Both the position numbers and the translations under genes were made by a program. Below are positions 1 through 5,753 of a DNA stretch of 5,916 bases, piece by piece (the stretch's first letter is position 1; each line of letters starts with the position of its first letter). The DNA is taken from NCBI GenBank assembly GCA_030598385.1, contig JAUVQB010000104.1, forward strand, positions 1 to 5,916, read 5' to 3'. This DNA comes from Alphaproteobacteria bacterium (GTDB lineage: Bacteria; Pseudomonadota; Alphaproteobacteria; Kiloniellales; JAKSDN01). Under the pieces are notes generated by a model that was given only the letters and a program-made list of their open reading frames with translations, was not told the DNA's origin and made no database searches.

Positions 1-1682
1 AAGAGGCCGACGCGGTCCTGTCGCGCCCGGTCGGCATTCCCAAGACCGGCCTGTTCGGCCTGCTCGATCTGGTCGGCCTCGACCTGCACCCCAAGGTGGA
101 CGCCAGCATGGCGGCGCTGTTGGCCGAAGACGACGCCTATCACGGCTGGCGGCGTCCCTGGCCGCTGCTCGAGAAATTGATCGCCGAGGGCTACACGGGC
201 AGGAAGGGCAAGGGCGGCTTCTACCGCCTCGACCGCAGCGGCGGCAAGCGGGTGAAGGAGGCCCTCGACCTTGCCACAGGCGACTATGCCCCCGCCCGCA
301 AGGCCGTGCTGGAAAGCCTGGACTCCGCCAGGCATGGCGGCCTCAAGGCCCTGGTCGAGCACCCGGACCGCGGCGGCCTCTTCGCCTGGACCGTGCTGTC
401 CCACACGCTGGCCTATGTCGCCTCGCTGGTGCCCGAGGTGGCCGACGACATCGTCGCCGTCGATCGCGCCATGACCCAGGGCTACAACTGGAAAGAGGGG
501 CCCTTCGCCCTCATCGACCGGTTGGGCGCGGCCTATTTCGCCGAGCGGCTCGAAGCCGAGGGGCGCGCGGTGCCGCCCCTTCTCAAGGCCGCGGCCGAGG
601 CCGGTGGCTTTTACCGGGTGGAAGACGACCGGCTCGAGTACCTGACCACGGAGGGCGGCTACACCGAAGTGGTGCGACCCGAGGGCGTCTTGTTGCTGGA
701 AGACGTGAAGCGCGGCGGCGAGCCTCTGGCGAAGAACGCCTCGGCCAGCTTGTGGGACCTGGGCGACGGCGTCGTCTGCCTCGAGGTCCACACCAAGATG
801 AACGCCATCGATCCGGCCGTGCTGGAGATGGTTGGCAAAGCCGTTGCCTTGGTGGCGAAGGCCCACAAGGCCCTCGTCGTCTACAACGAGGGCAGTCACT
901 TCTCCGCCGGGGTCAACCTCGGCCTGGCGCTGTTCACCGCCAATGTGGGCGCCTGGGAGCAGGTCGAGGAGATGTCCGAGGCCGGCCAGAAGGCTTTTCT
1001 CGCCCTGAAGCGGTCGCCGTTTCCGGTGGTGGCGGCGCCCTCGGGCATGGCGCTGGGCGGCGGCTGCGAGCTGCTGCTCCACGCCGATGCGATCCAGGCC
1101 CATGTGGAGAGTTATGTGGGGCTGGTCGAGGCCGGCGTCGGGCTGATTCCGGCCTGGGGCGGCTGTGCCGCCGTCTTGGCGCGCTACGCCGCCGATCCCA
1201 AGCGTCCGCGCGGCCCCATGCCGCCGGTCGCCGCCGCCTTCGAGGCCATCGGCATGGCCAAGGTGGCGAAGTCGGCCACCGAGGCCCAGGAAATGGGCTT
1301 CTTGCGCGCGGGTGACGGCATCACCTTCAACCGCGACCGCCTGCTGGCCGACGCCAAGGCCAAGGCGCTGGATCTGGTGGAGACCTATCAACCGCCCGAG
1401 CCGGCGGAGCTCACCCTGCCGGGCCCCGCGGGCAAGGCCAGCCTCGACTTCGCGCTGCGCGATCTGAAGGCCAGGGGCTTGGTCACCCCCCACGACGAGG
1501 TCGTCGCCGACGCCCTGGCAGGCGTGCTGAGCGGCGGCCCGGACGCCGACATGACCGAGCCGCTCAGCGAGGAGGCGGTGCAGGCCTTGGAGCGCAAGGC
1601 GCTGATGGGCCTCTTCAAGACCGAGGCTTCGCTCGCCCGCATGCAGCACATGCTGGATACCGGCAAGCCGCTCAGGAATTGA
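1..1682 (+). CDS. 3-hydroxyacyl-CoA dehydrogenase / enoyl-CoA hydratase fusion (FadN-like), 5' end missing
   Basis: This is a bifunctional beta-oxidation enzyme: it hydrates trans-2-enoyl-CoA to 3-hydroxyacyl-CoA and oxidises that to 3-ketoacyl-CoA with NAD+, in the cytoplasm. The frame is open from the first complete codon at 3, giving 559 visible residues. FadN-type proteins run to nearly 800, so roughly the first 200-odd residues, including the NAD-binding Rossmann fold, lie outside the window. Residues 9-27 of the visible part (core GIPKTGLFGLLDLVGLD) are typical of the 3HCDH C-terminal domain, and a second 3HCDH repeat follows at about 100-190 (GYNWKEGPFALIDRLG). A crotonase domain fills about 245-470. 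Its oxyanion-hole motifs are SHFSAGVNL (298-306) and GMALGGGCEL, and both expected glutamates are present at 356 (GGGCE) and 376 (LVEAGVGLIP). Dehydrogenase first and hydratase last is the FadN order, opposite to FadB/FadJ. The GTG at 96 is internal, not the start. It probably shares an operon with the acyl-CoA dehydrogenase 37 bases downstream. Confidence 0.93.
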   Translation, partial: EADAVLSRPVGIPKTGLFGLLDLVGLDLHPKVDASMAALLAEDDAYHGWRRPWPLLEKLIAEGYTGRKGKGGFYRLDRSGGKRVKEALDLATGDYAPARKAVLESLDSARHGGLKALVEHPDRGGLFAWTVLSHTLAYVASLVPEVADDIVAVDRAMTQGYNWKEGPFALIDRLGAAYFAERLEAEGRAVPPLLKAAAEAGGFYRVEDDRLEYLTTEGGYTEVVRPEGVLLLEDVKRGGEPLAKNASASLWDLGDGVVCLEVHTKMNAIDPAVLEMVGKAVALVAKAHKALVVYNEGSHFSAGVNLGLALFTANVGAWEQVEEMSEAGQKAFLALKRSPFPVVAAPSGMALGGGCELLLHADAIQAHVESYVGLVEAGVGLIPAWGGCAAVLARYAADPKRPRGPMPPVAAAFEAIGMAKVAKSATEAQEMGFLRAGDGITFNRDRLLADAKAKALDLVETYQPPEPAELTLPGPAGKASLDFALRDLKARGLVTPHDEVVADALAGVLSGGPDADMTEPLSEEAVQALERKALMGLFKTEASLARMQHMLDTGKPLRN

Positions 1683-1690
1683 CCGGCCGG

Positions 1691-1715
1691 GGAACTGAGA
1701 ATCCGAGGAACTGAG
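1691..1715 (+). repeat. 9-base direct repeat GGAACTGAG in the intergenic gap, overlapping the ribosome binding site
   Basis: GGAACTGAG occurs at 1691-1699 and again at 1707-1715, 16 bases apart, in the 37-base gap before the acyl-CoA dehydrogenase. The second copy overlaps the likely Shine-Dalgarno GAGGA (1705-1709), which sits 10 bases before the ATG at 1720. It looks like a small local duplication. Any effect on translation is a guess. Confidence 0.5.
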
Positions 1716-1719
1716 CTCG

Positions 1720-3507
1720 ATGGTTACTTACAGCGCACCGCTCGACGACCTGCGTTTCGTCCTGCGCGACCTGCACGACTACGGCGGCCGGGTTGCCGCG
1801 CTGCCGGGCTGCGAGGAAGCGACCGTCGATCTGTTGGATGCCGTGCTCGAGGAAGCCGCCAGGTTTTGCGAGAACGAGCTGCTGCCGCTCAACCAGCCGG
1901 GCGACGCGGCCGGCTGCAGCCTCGAAAACGGCGTGGTGCGCACGCCGGACGGCTTCAAGGAGGCTTATCGGGCTTTCCGGGAGGGCGGCTGGACCGGCCT
2001 CGCCTGCAATCCCGAATACGGCGGCCAGGGGCTGCCCAAGACCCTGCAGTTCCTGGTCAGCGAGATCATCTGCTCGACCAACCTGAGCTTCGGAGTCTAT
2101 CCGGGCCTGAGCCACGGGGCCTATCATCTGCTGGAGCGCTGCGCCAGCGACGAGCAGAAGGCGACCTTCCTGCCGAACCTCGCCAACGGCACTTGGTCCG
2201 GCACCATGTGCCTGACCGAACCCCAATGCGGCACCGATCTGGGCCTGGTCCGCACCAAAGCCGAGCCGGCGGAGGACGGCACTTACAAGATCACCGGCAC
2301 CAAGATCTTCATTTCGGCGGGCGAGCACGACCTGACGGACAACATCGTCCATCTGGTGCTGGCCAAGCTGCCCGACGCGCCGCCTGGCATCAAAGGAATC
2401 TCGTTGTTCATCGTGCCCAAGTTCCTGGTCGATGCCGACGGCGGCCTCGGCGCCCGCAACGGCGTCGTTTGCGGCGGGCTGGAGGACAAGATGGGGATCA
2501 AGGCCTCGGCCACCTGCGTGCTCAACTTCGACGCGGCCGAGGGCACTCTGGTGGGCGCGCGCCATTCCGGCCTGCGCGCCATGTTCACCATGATGAACAT
2601 GGCGCGTCTCACCGTCGGCCTGCAGGGCCTCGGCCTTGCCGAGACGGCCTACCAGTCGGCGGTCGCCTACGCGCGCGAGCGCTTGCAGGGCCGGGCGCTT
2701 TCCGGCCCCGCGCACCCGGACAAGCCAGCCGATCCGATCATCGTCCACCCGGGCGTGCGCGGCGATCTGATGACCATGCGCGCGCTGACCGAAGGGGCGC
2801 GGGCGCTGGCGTTCTGGGTTGCGCTGGAGCTCGACCGCGCCGAGCGTCATCCGGATCCACTGGAGCGCCAAGCCGCGGACGACCTGGTCGCGCTCCTGAC
2901 GCCCCTGGTCAAGGCGGCCCTCACCGACATCGGCTTCGACGTGGCGAACCTGGGCGTGCAAATCTTTGGCGGTCACGGCTATATCCGCGACAACGGCATG
3001 GAGCAACTCGTGCGCGACGCCCGCATCGCCCAGATCTACGAGGGCACGAATGGCATCCAGGCCCTCGATCTGGTCGGGCGCAAGCTCGTCCAGGATTACG
3101 GCCGGCCGCTGCGCCGCTTCTTCCACCCGGTCCGCGAGTTTCTCGAGGCCAACCAAACGAATCCTGAGCTTGCCGAATTCGTTCAGCCTTTGGCCAAGGT
3201 CTTCGGCCGCTTGCAGCGCGCCACGCTTTGGCTGGCTCAGAAAGGCCTAAGTGATCCCGAAGAGGCCGGCGCGGCGGCAGGCGACTATCTGCGCCTCTTT
3301 TCTCATACCGCCTTTGCCTACCTTTGGGCCCGTACGGCGGAGGTCAGCTTTGCGCGCGCCGATGGGCTGGCGCCCGAGTTTTATGACGCCAAGCTGGCGA
3401 CGGCGCGATTTTTCATGCAACGGATCCTGCCGCAGTCTTCCGGCCTGTTCGCTGCCATCATGGCCGGCAAAGGCCCGACCATGGCCCTCGACGCGGAGGC
3501 TTTCTAG
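1720..3507 (+). CDS. Acyl-CoA dehydrogenase, long DmdC-like/AcdB-like subfamily
   Basis: This FAD flavoprotein oxidises an acyl-CoA to the trans-2-enoyl-CoA, passing electrons to electron-transfer flavoprotein; it acts in the cytoplasm. At 595 residues it is about 200 longer than classical short/medium-chain enzymes and matches the subfamily with an extra N-terminal segment (MVTYSAPLDDLRFVL) and a C-terminal helical extension (about 465-590). The middle domain shows MCLTEPQCGTDL (163-174) and the flavin-contacting stretch GTKIFISAGEHDL (193-205). The C-terminal domain has FGGHGYIRD (416-424) and YEGTNGIQ, whose Glu441 is at the position of the subfamily's catalytic base. The ATG at 1720 is supported by GAGGA at 1705-1709. 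This subfamily includes 3-methylmercaptopropionyl-CoA dehydrogenase (DmdC) and enzymes of uncertain substrate, so sequence alone does not fix the substrate. The neighbouring FadN-like gene favours fatty acyl-CoA oxidation. A TAG stop at 3505-3507 ends it. Confidence 0.94.
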   Translation: MVTYSAPLDDLRFVLRDLHDYGGRVAALPGCEEATVDLLDAVLEEAARFCENELLPLNQPGDAAGCSLENGVVRTPDGFKEAYRAFREGGWTGLACNPEYGGQGLPKTLQFLVSEIICSTNLSFGVYPGLSHGAYHLLERCASDEQKATFLPNLANGTWSGTMCLTEPQCGTDLGLVRTKAEPAEDGTYKITGTKIFISAGEHDLTDNIVHLVLAKLPDAPPGIKGISLFIVPKFLVDADGGLGARNGVVCGGLEDKMGIKASATCVLNFDAAEGTLVGARHSGLRAMFTMMNMARLTVGLQGLGLAETAYQSAVAYARERLQGRALSGPAHPDKPADPIIVHPGVRGDLMTMRALTEGARALAFWVALELDRAERHPDPLERQAADDLVALLTPLVKAALTDIGFDVANLGVQIFGGHGYIRDNGMEQLVRDARIAQIYEGTNGIQALDLVGRKLVQDYGRPLRRFFHPVREFLEANQTNPELAEFVQPLAKVFGRLQRATLWLAQKGLSDPEEAGAAAGDYLRLFSHTAFAYLWARTAEVSFARADGLAPEFYDAKLATARFFMQRILPQSSGLFAAIMAGKGPTMALDAEAF

Positions 3508-3549
3508 CGGTCGTTTGGTTCCGGAGAAGCTGGCCCGCCGTGGGTTCGA

Positions 3550-3578
3550 TTGATTGACCAGGGCCAAACCTTTATGCT
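3550..3578 (+). promoter_or_regulatory. Possible sigma-70-type promoter for gltA
   Basis: TTGATT (3550-3555, 4 of 6 to the -35 consensus) is followed after exactly 17 bases by TATGCT (3573-3578, 4 of 6 to the -10 consensus). Transcription would begin near 3585, giving a leader of about 88 bases before the ATG at 3673. This is a pattern match only. The gene may also be read through from the acyl-CoA dehydrogenase, since no terminator is obvious in the gap. Confidence 0.35.
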
Positions 3579-3635
3579 GCCGCACAAATTTAGGACGGTG
3601 CCGGACCAGAGTCCGAGCGGCCGCCACATTGAAAT

Positions 3636-3657
3636 GACCCGGGAAGATCACCCGGTC
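3636..3657 (+). promoter_or_regulatory. Hairpin in the gltA leader next to the ribosome binding site
   Basis: The arms GACCCGGG (3636-3643) and CCCGGTC (3651-3657) pair over seven base pairs with one bulged C at 3638 and a seven-base loop. The hairpin ends only three bases before the AGGGGG Shine-Dalgarno (3661-3666), inside the expected ribosome footprint. It could tune gltA translation, but nothing here proves a regulatory role. Confidence 0.35.
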
Positions 3658-3660
3658 GGG

Positions 3661-3666
3661 AGGGGG
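3661..3666 (+). promoter_or_regulatory. Strong ribosome binding site that sets the gltA start
   Basis: AGGGGG, within the purine run 3658-3666, sits six bases before the ATG at 3673. This favours that codon over the in-frame alternatives: TTG 3550, ATG 3574, ATG 3634 and the downstream ATG 3724. None of these has a comparably good site at the right distance. Confidence 0.65.
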
Positions 3667-3672
3667 CGCGGA

Positions 3673-4998
3673 ATGTCACAAGGTGAAGATGCAACGGCTG
3701 CCGGGGTCCGCAACACGGTCACCATGACCGACAACCGGACCGGCCAAAGCTGGGAAATGCCGGTCATGACCGGCAGCTTGGGCCCGGACGTCGTCGACGT
3801 GCGCCGTTTTTATGCGGAAACCGGCATGTTTACCTACGATCCCGGTTTCACCTCTACGAGTGCCTGCGAGTCGAGTATCACCTTCATCGATGGCGACGAA
3901 GGTGTACTGCTGCACCGCGGCTATCCGATCGAGCAATTGGCCGAACAAAGCGACTTCATGGAGGTCTGCTACCTGCTGCTCAACGGAGAACTGCCGAGCG
4001 CCGAAGAGAAATCGAATTTCGAGAAGGGGATCACCTACCACACCATGCTGCACGAGCAGTTGAGCTATTTTTACCGGGGTTTTCGCCGCGACGCCCATCC
4101 CATGGCGATCATGGTGGGGATCGTCGGCGCCCTCTCGGCCTTCTATCACGATTCCACGGATATCTCGGATCCCCAGCAGCGGCTGGTCGCATCCTACCGC
4201 TTGATCGCCAAGATGCCGACCATCGCCGCCATGGCCTACAAGTTCTCGGTCGGCCAGCCCTTCGTATATCCGCGCAACGACCTGAAGTATGCCGAGAACT
4301 TCCTCTACATGTTGTTCTCGGTCCCGGCGGAGGACTACAAGGTCAGCCCGGTGCTGGCGCGCGCCATGGACCGCATCTTCATTCTGCACGCCGATCACGA
4401 ACAGAACGCCTCGACCTCCACGGTCCGCATCTCCGGATCGAGCGCCGCCAACCCCTTCGCCTGCATCGCCGCGGGCATCGCCTCGCTCTGGGGCCCAGCC
4501 CACGGCGGCGCCAACGAGGCCGTGCTGCGCATGCTGCATGAGATCGGCCACAAGAACCGCATCCCCGAGTTCATCTTGCGTGCCAAGGACAAGGACGACC
4601 CCTTCCGCCTGATGGGGTTCGGCCACCGCGTCTACAAGAACTACGATCCGCGCGCCACGGTGCTGCGCAAGTCCTGCCACGAGGTGCTCGACGAGATGGG
4701 CGTGGAAGATCCACTGCTCGAGCTGGCCATGGAGCTCGAGCGAATCGCCCTCGAGGACGACTATTTCGTCGATCGCAAGCTGTTCCCCAACGTGGACTTC
4801 TATTCCGGCATCATCCTGAGCGCCATGGGCATCCCGACCTCCATGTTCACCGTGCTCTTCTCGCTTGCCCGCACCGTCGGTTGGGTGGCCCAATGGACCG
4901 AGATGATCGAGGATCCGAGCCAGAAGATCAGCCGGCCGCGGCAGCTTTACACCGGCCCAAAGAAGCGCGAATACGTTCCGATGGCCGAGCGCGGCTGA
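3673..4998 (+). CDS. gltA: Citrate synthase, hexameric (type II) bacterial form
   Basis: It condenses acetyl-CoA with oxaloacetate to citrate and CoA, the entry step of the TCA cycle, in the cytoplasm. From the ATG at 3673 the protein has 441 residues, against 427 in E. coli GltA. The N-terminal beta domain carries [16 protein letters not shown] and [20 protein letters not shown]. Active-site residues expected from E. coli GltA are present: His242 (ADHEQNAST), His277 ([10 protein letters not shown]), His318 ([14 protein letters not shown]) and Asp375 ([10 protein letters not shown]). The arginine-bearing RPRQLYTG lies near the C-terminus. The first 17 residues before the second methionine (ATG 3724) are an extension with no obvious family match, so a 424-residue product from 3724 is possible; the strong Shine-Dalgarno argues for 3673. 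Its frame continues the upstream dehydrogenase frame, separated by one TAG and 55 sense codons. Type II enzymes are often inhibited by NADH, but I cannot confirm that here. Confidence 0.97.
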   Translation: MSQGEDATAAGVRNTVTMTDNRTGQSWEMPVMTGSLGPDVVDVRRFYAETGMFTYDPGFTSTSACESSITFIDGDEGVLLHRGYPIEQLAEQSDFMEVCYLLLNGELPSAEEKSNFEKGITYHTMLHEQLSYFYRGFRRDAHPMAIMVGIVGALSAFYHDSTDISDPQQRLVASYRLIAKMPTIAAMAYKFSVGQPFVYPRNDLKYAENFLYMLFSVPAEDYKVSPVLARAMDRIFILHADHEQNASTSTVRISGSSAANPFACIAAGIASLWGPAHGGANEAVLRMLHEIGHKNRIPEFILRAKDKDDPFRLMGFGHRVYKNYDPRATVLRKSCHEVLDEMGVEDPLLELAMELERIALEDDYFVDRKLFPNVDFYSGIILSAMGIPTSMFTVLFSLARTVGWVAQWTEMIEDPSQKISRPRQLYTGPKKREYVPMAERG

Positions 4999-5021
4999 CG
5001 CGTGTCGTGATGGGCGAGGCT

Positions 5022-5037
5022 GGGCCCGCCGGGTCCC
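5022..5037 (+). terminator. GC-rich hairpin after gltA, weak terminator candidate
   Basis: GGG (5022-5024) pairs with CCC (5035-5037), and CCC (5025-5027) with GGG (5031-5033), leaving a three-base loop and one bulged T at 5034: six G-C pairs, 23 bases after the gltA stop. No T-run follows, so it would be a poor intrinsic terminator. It could instead stabilise the gltA mRNA 3' end. Confidence 0.3.
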
Positions 5038-5048
5038 CTGTGCCTTGG

Positions 5049-5067
5049 CGCGTTGGCTGGAAACGCG
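5049..5067 (+). promoter_or_regulatory. Perfect 6-bp hairpin upstream of the small gene
   Basis: CGCGTT (5049-5054) and AACGCG (5062-5067) form a perfect stem with a seven-base loop, extendable by two G-U pairs. It ends 13 bases before the GGAG ribosome binding site of the small gene. It could be a second weak transcription stop after gltA or a leader structure. Confidence 0.3.
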
Positions 5068-5092
5068 TTCAGAGTTGAATGGAGTTTTCCCC

Positions 5093-5278
5093 GTGAGTGA
5101 GAAAGTTAGTTATTTCGAGGTGGCTTCCCATCTCGCCGAGATCGAAGGCGACTACCGCGATATCACCGACAGGGCGAAGCGGATCTCGGCGCTGGTCGAG
5201 CGCCTTCAGAAGAAATGGCCCGGACTCACGTTGGAGCAGGCCGTCGCCTACATCCGCCTGTTCAGCTCGACGGACTGA
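5093..5278 (+). CDS. Small protein of unknown function, 61 residues, GTG start
   Basis: I do not recognise this protein. The GTG start at 5093 is chosen because GGAG lies at 5081-5084, eight bases upstream, and the frame then gives a compact, mostly helical product. A TTG at 5045 would add 16 residues but lacks a ribosome binding site and would run through the hairpin at 5049-5067. The sequence begins SEKVSYFEVASHL and looks like two or three amphipathic helices. The middle is charged (EGDYRDITDRAKRISALVERLQKKW) and the end is LTLEQAVAYIRLFSSTD. There are no cysteines, no signal peptide and no membrane segment. The Leu/Ile/Val/Ala spacing in the middle is compatible with a short coiled coil, so a small regulator or adaptor is possible, but that is speculation. 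It lies 94 bases after gltA on the same strand and could be co-transcribed with it. Confidence 0.7.
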   Translation: MSEKVSYFEVASHLAEIEGDYRDITDRAKRISALVERLQKKWPGLTLEQAVAYIRLFSSTD

Positions 5279-5311
5279 GTGTTTCGAAACCCAGCGGCCG
5301 CTCCTGGCCGG

Positions 5312-5340
5312 TTGACACGAATCTGACGGACCCCTTAAGA
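5312..5340 (+). promoter_or_regulatory. Isolated perfect -35 hexamer with a weak -10
   Basis: TTGACA at 5312-5317 is a perfect -35 consensus. At 16-18 bases downstream the best -10 candidates (CTTAAG, TAAGAG) match only 3 of 6. No gene or T-rich terminator follows on this strand before 5756, so a working promoter here is doubtful. Confidence 0.15.
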
Positions 5341-5353
5341 GCCTTGACCGTGC

Positions 5354-5378
5354 TGGACGCGAAGAATCCTTCCTGGCG
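5354..5378 (+). repeat. Imperfect 25-base direct repeat, copy 1
   Basis: It reads TGGACGCGA, then AGA, then ATCCTT, then CCTGGCG. Copy 2 at 5517-5541 shares the three outer blocks (22 bases) in the same order. Here the extra three bases (AGA) lie before ATCCTT rather than after it. The copies start 163 bases apart on the same strand. Confidence 0.6.
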
Positions 5379-5396
5379 AAATGGCCCGGCGCAGAT

Positions 5397-5413
5397 GAGG
5401 TCACGTGAGCCTC
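5397..5413. repeat. Imperfect palindrome, operator-like
   Basis: GAGGTCAC (5397-5404) is followed directly by GTGAGCCTC (5405-5413), which is its reverse complement with one extra G. The core TCACGTGA is a perfect 8-base palindrome. With no central spacer it suits a dimeric DNA-binding protein better than an RNA hairpin. No regulator can be named, and no nearby gene start obviously needs it. Confidence 0.3.
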
Positions 5414-5494
5414 GCGTCGGGCCGCATCGTTTCGCCACAGGGTTTCTGGGGCCTGCCTTAGGTCGATCGCCGTTCAGCCGCAAATTCCGGGCAT

Positions 5495-5542
5495 AAAAAG
5501 AGAAACGCCAAGTGCTTGGACGCGAATCCTTGCTCCTGGCGT
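5495..5542 (-). terminator. Leftward intrinsic terminator candidate
   Basis: Read on the minus strand, CCAA-GCAC-TTGG (5508-5519), extended by CG/CG pairs around a bulged T, is followed by TTTCTCTTTTT (5505-5495). A competing longer stem pairs ACGCCA with TGGCGT (5505-5510 against 5537-5542). Hairpin plus T-run is the classic intrinsic-terminator form. It would end leftward transcripts from acnA or from a local promoter. Confidence 0.5.
5517..5541 (+). repeat. Imperfect 25-base direct repeat, copy 2
   Basis: It reads TGGACGCGA, then ATCCTT, then GCT, then CCTGGCG, matching copy 1 at 5354-5378 in 22 ordered bases. The extra triplet (GCT) lies after ATCCTT. This copy overlaps the leftward terminator candidate: its CCTGGCG end supplies one arm of the longer ACGCCA/TGGCGT stem. 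Confidence 0.6.
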
Positions 5543-5623
5543 CTCCCGGACCGTTAAGCCCGAAGGCCGCTCGATCCACGGATATCCTAGCGACCGGCCA
5601 AGCTTCACGGCAAGCCCAGAGCG

Positions 5624-5637
5624 TTGCCCGAGGGCAA
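5624..5637. repeat. Perfect inverted repeat TTGCC-CGAG-GGCAA
   Basis: TTGCC (5624-5628) and GGCAA (5633-5637) form a perfect five-pair stem with a four-base loop in RNA from either strand. As DNA, TTGCCC/GGGCAA is a six-base inverted repeat around GA. It lies just left of the DnaA-box-like group. No T-run follows on either strand, so it is not a good terminator. Confidence 0.35.
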
Positions 5638-5643
5638 GATTTC

Positions 5644-5691
5644 GGTGGATAAAACTTTCACTTGTCCCCACACCTTACCTGCTTATCCACA
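5644..5691. promoter_or_regulatory. Cluster of DnaA-box-like 9-mers
   Basis: TTATCCACA at 5683-5691 (+) is a perfect DnaA-box consensus. TTATCCACC lies at 5652-5644 on the minus strand (8 of 9), and between them TTGTCCCCA at 5662-5670 (+) matches 7 of 9. The perfect box is the loop of a small inverted repeat, ACCTG (5677-5681) with CAGGT (5690-5694). DnaA boxes mark replication origins and DnaA-controlled or DnaA-titrating sites. No AT-rich unwinding region and no replication gene is visible here, so the role is unknown. Confidence 0.4.
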
Positions 5692-5727
5692 GGTTGGGTG
5701 GGTAGAAGCGGGGCCCGAGGGCATCGC

Positions 5728-5753
5728 AAAGAAACGCCTCCCACGCCGGGCGC
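5728..5753 (-). terminator. Possible terminator directly after acnA
   Basis: On the minus strand, four bases after the acnA stop codon, CGCC (5752-5749) pairs with GGCG (5738-5735), with one further pair across a bulged A and a seven-base loop. TTTCTTT (5734-5728) follows. The stem is short but G-C rich and the T-run is adequate, so this may be the primary acnA terminator. Confidence 0.4.

Larger units (their letters stand above)
5495..5577 (-). ncRNA. Possible short leftward RNA of about 83 bases
   Basis: On the minus strand TTGCCG (5613-5608) and TAGGAT (5589-5584) are spaced by 18 bases, each 4 of 6 to consensus, predicting a start near 5577. The transcript would contain a GCC-UUCG-GGC hairpin (5567-5558), a very stable tetraloop type, enclosed by CCGT/ACGG pairing at 5578-5581 with 5551-5554. 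It would end at the hairpin and T-run near 5495. It matches no RNA family I can recognise by eye. It may equally be part of a long acnA 3' end. Confidence 0.2.

Noticed and set aside
96..98. GTG as start of the first gene
   Set aside because: The frame is open to the left edge and codons 3-95 encode a typical 3-hydroxyacyl-CoA dehydrogenase segment, so the gene begins outside the window.
1672..3156. 494-codon open frame on the minus strand
   Set aside because: It lies antisense to the acyl-CoA dehydrogenase, has the composition of a shadow frame in G+C-rich DNA (many A, R, G, H, Q, V) and shows no recognisable domain.
3550..3552. TTG as start of citrate synthase
   Set aside because: It would add 41 residues unlike the family and lacks a ribosome binding site, whereas ATG 3673 has a strong one. 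The TTG also lies in the likely -35 element.
3676..4893. 405-codon open frame on the minus strand
   Set aside because: It is antisense to gltA, low in complexity and lacks family motifs; the sense strand encodes an unmistakable citrate synthase.
5281..5290. Palindrome GTTTCGAAAC, considered as a tRNA T-arm or operator
   Set aside because: Flanking bases cannot form a tRNA cloverleaf, and 10-base palindromes are expected several times by chance in a window of this size.
5215..5496. Rightward 93-codon frame
   Set aside because: It overlaps the small gene, has no ribosome binding site and no protein-like pattern.
5262..5671. Leftward frames at 5262-5579 and 5474-5671
   Set aside because: No ribosome binding sites and no recognisable motifs; they run through terminator-like hairpins and the repeats.
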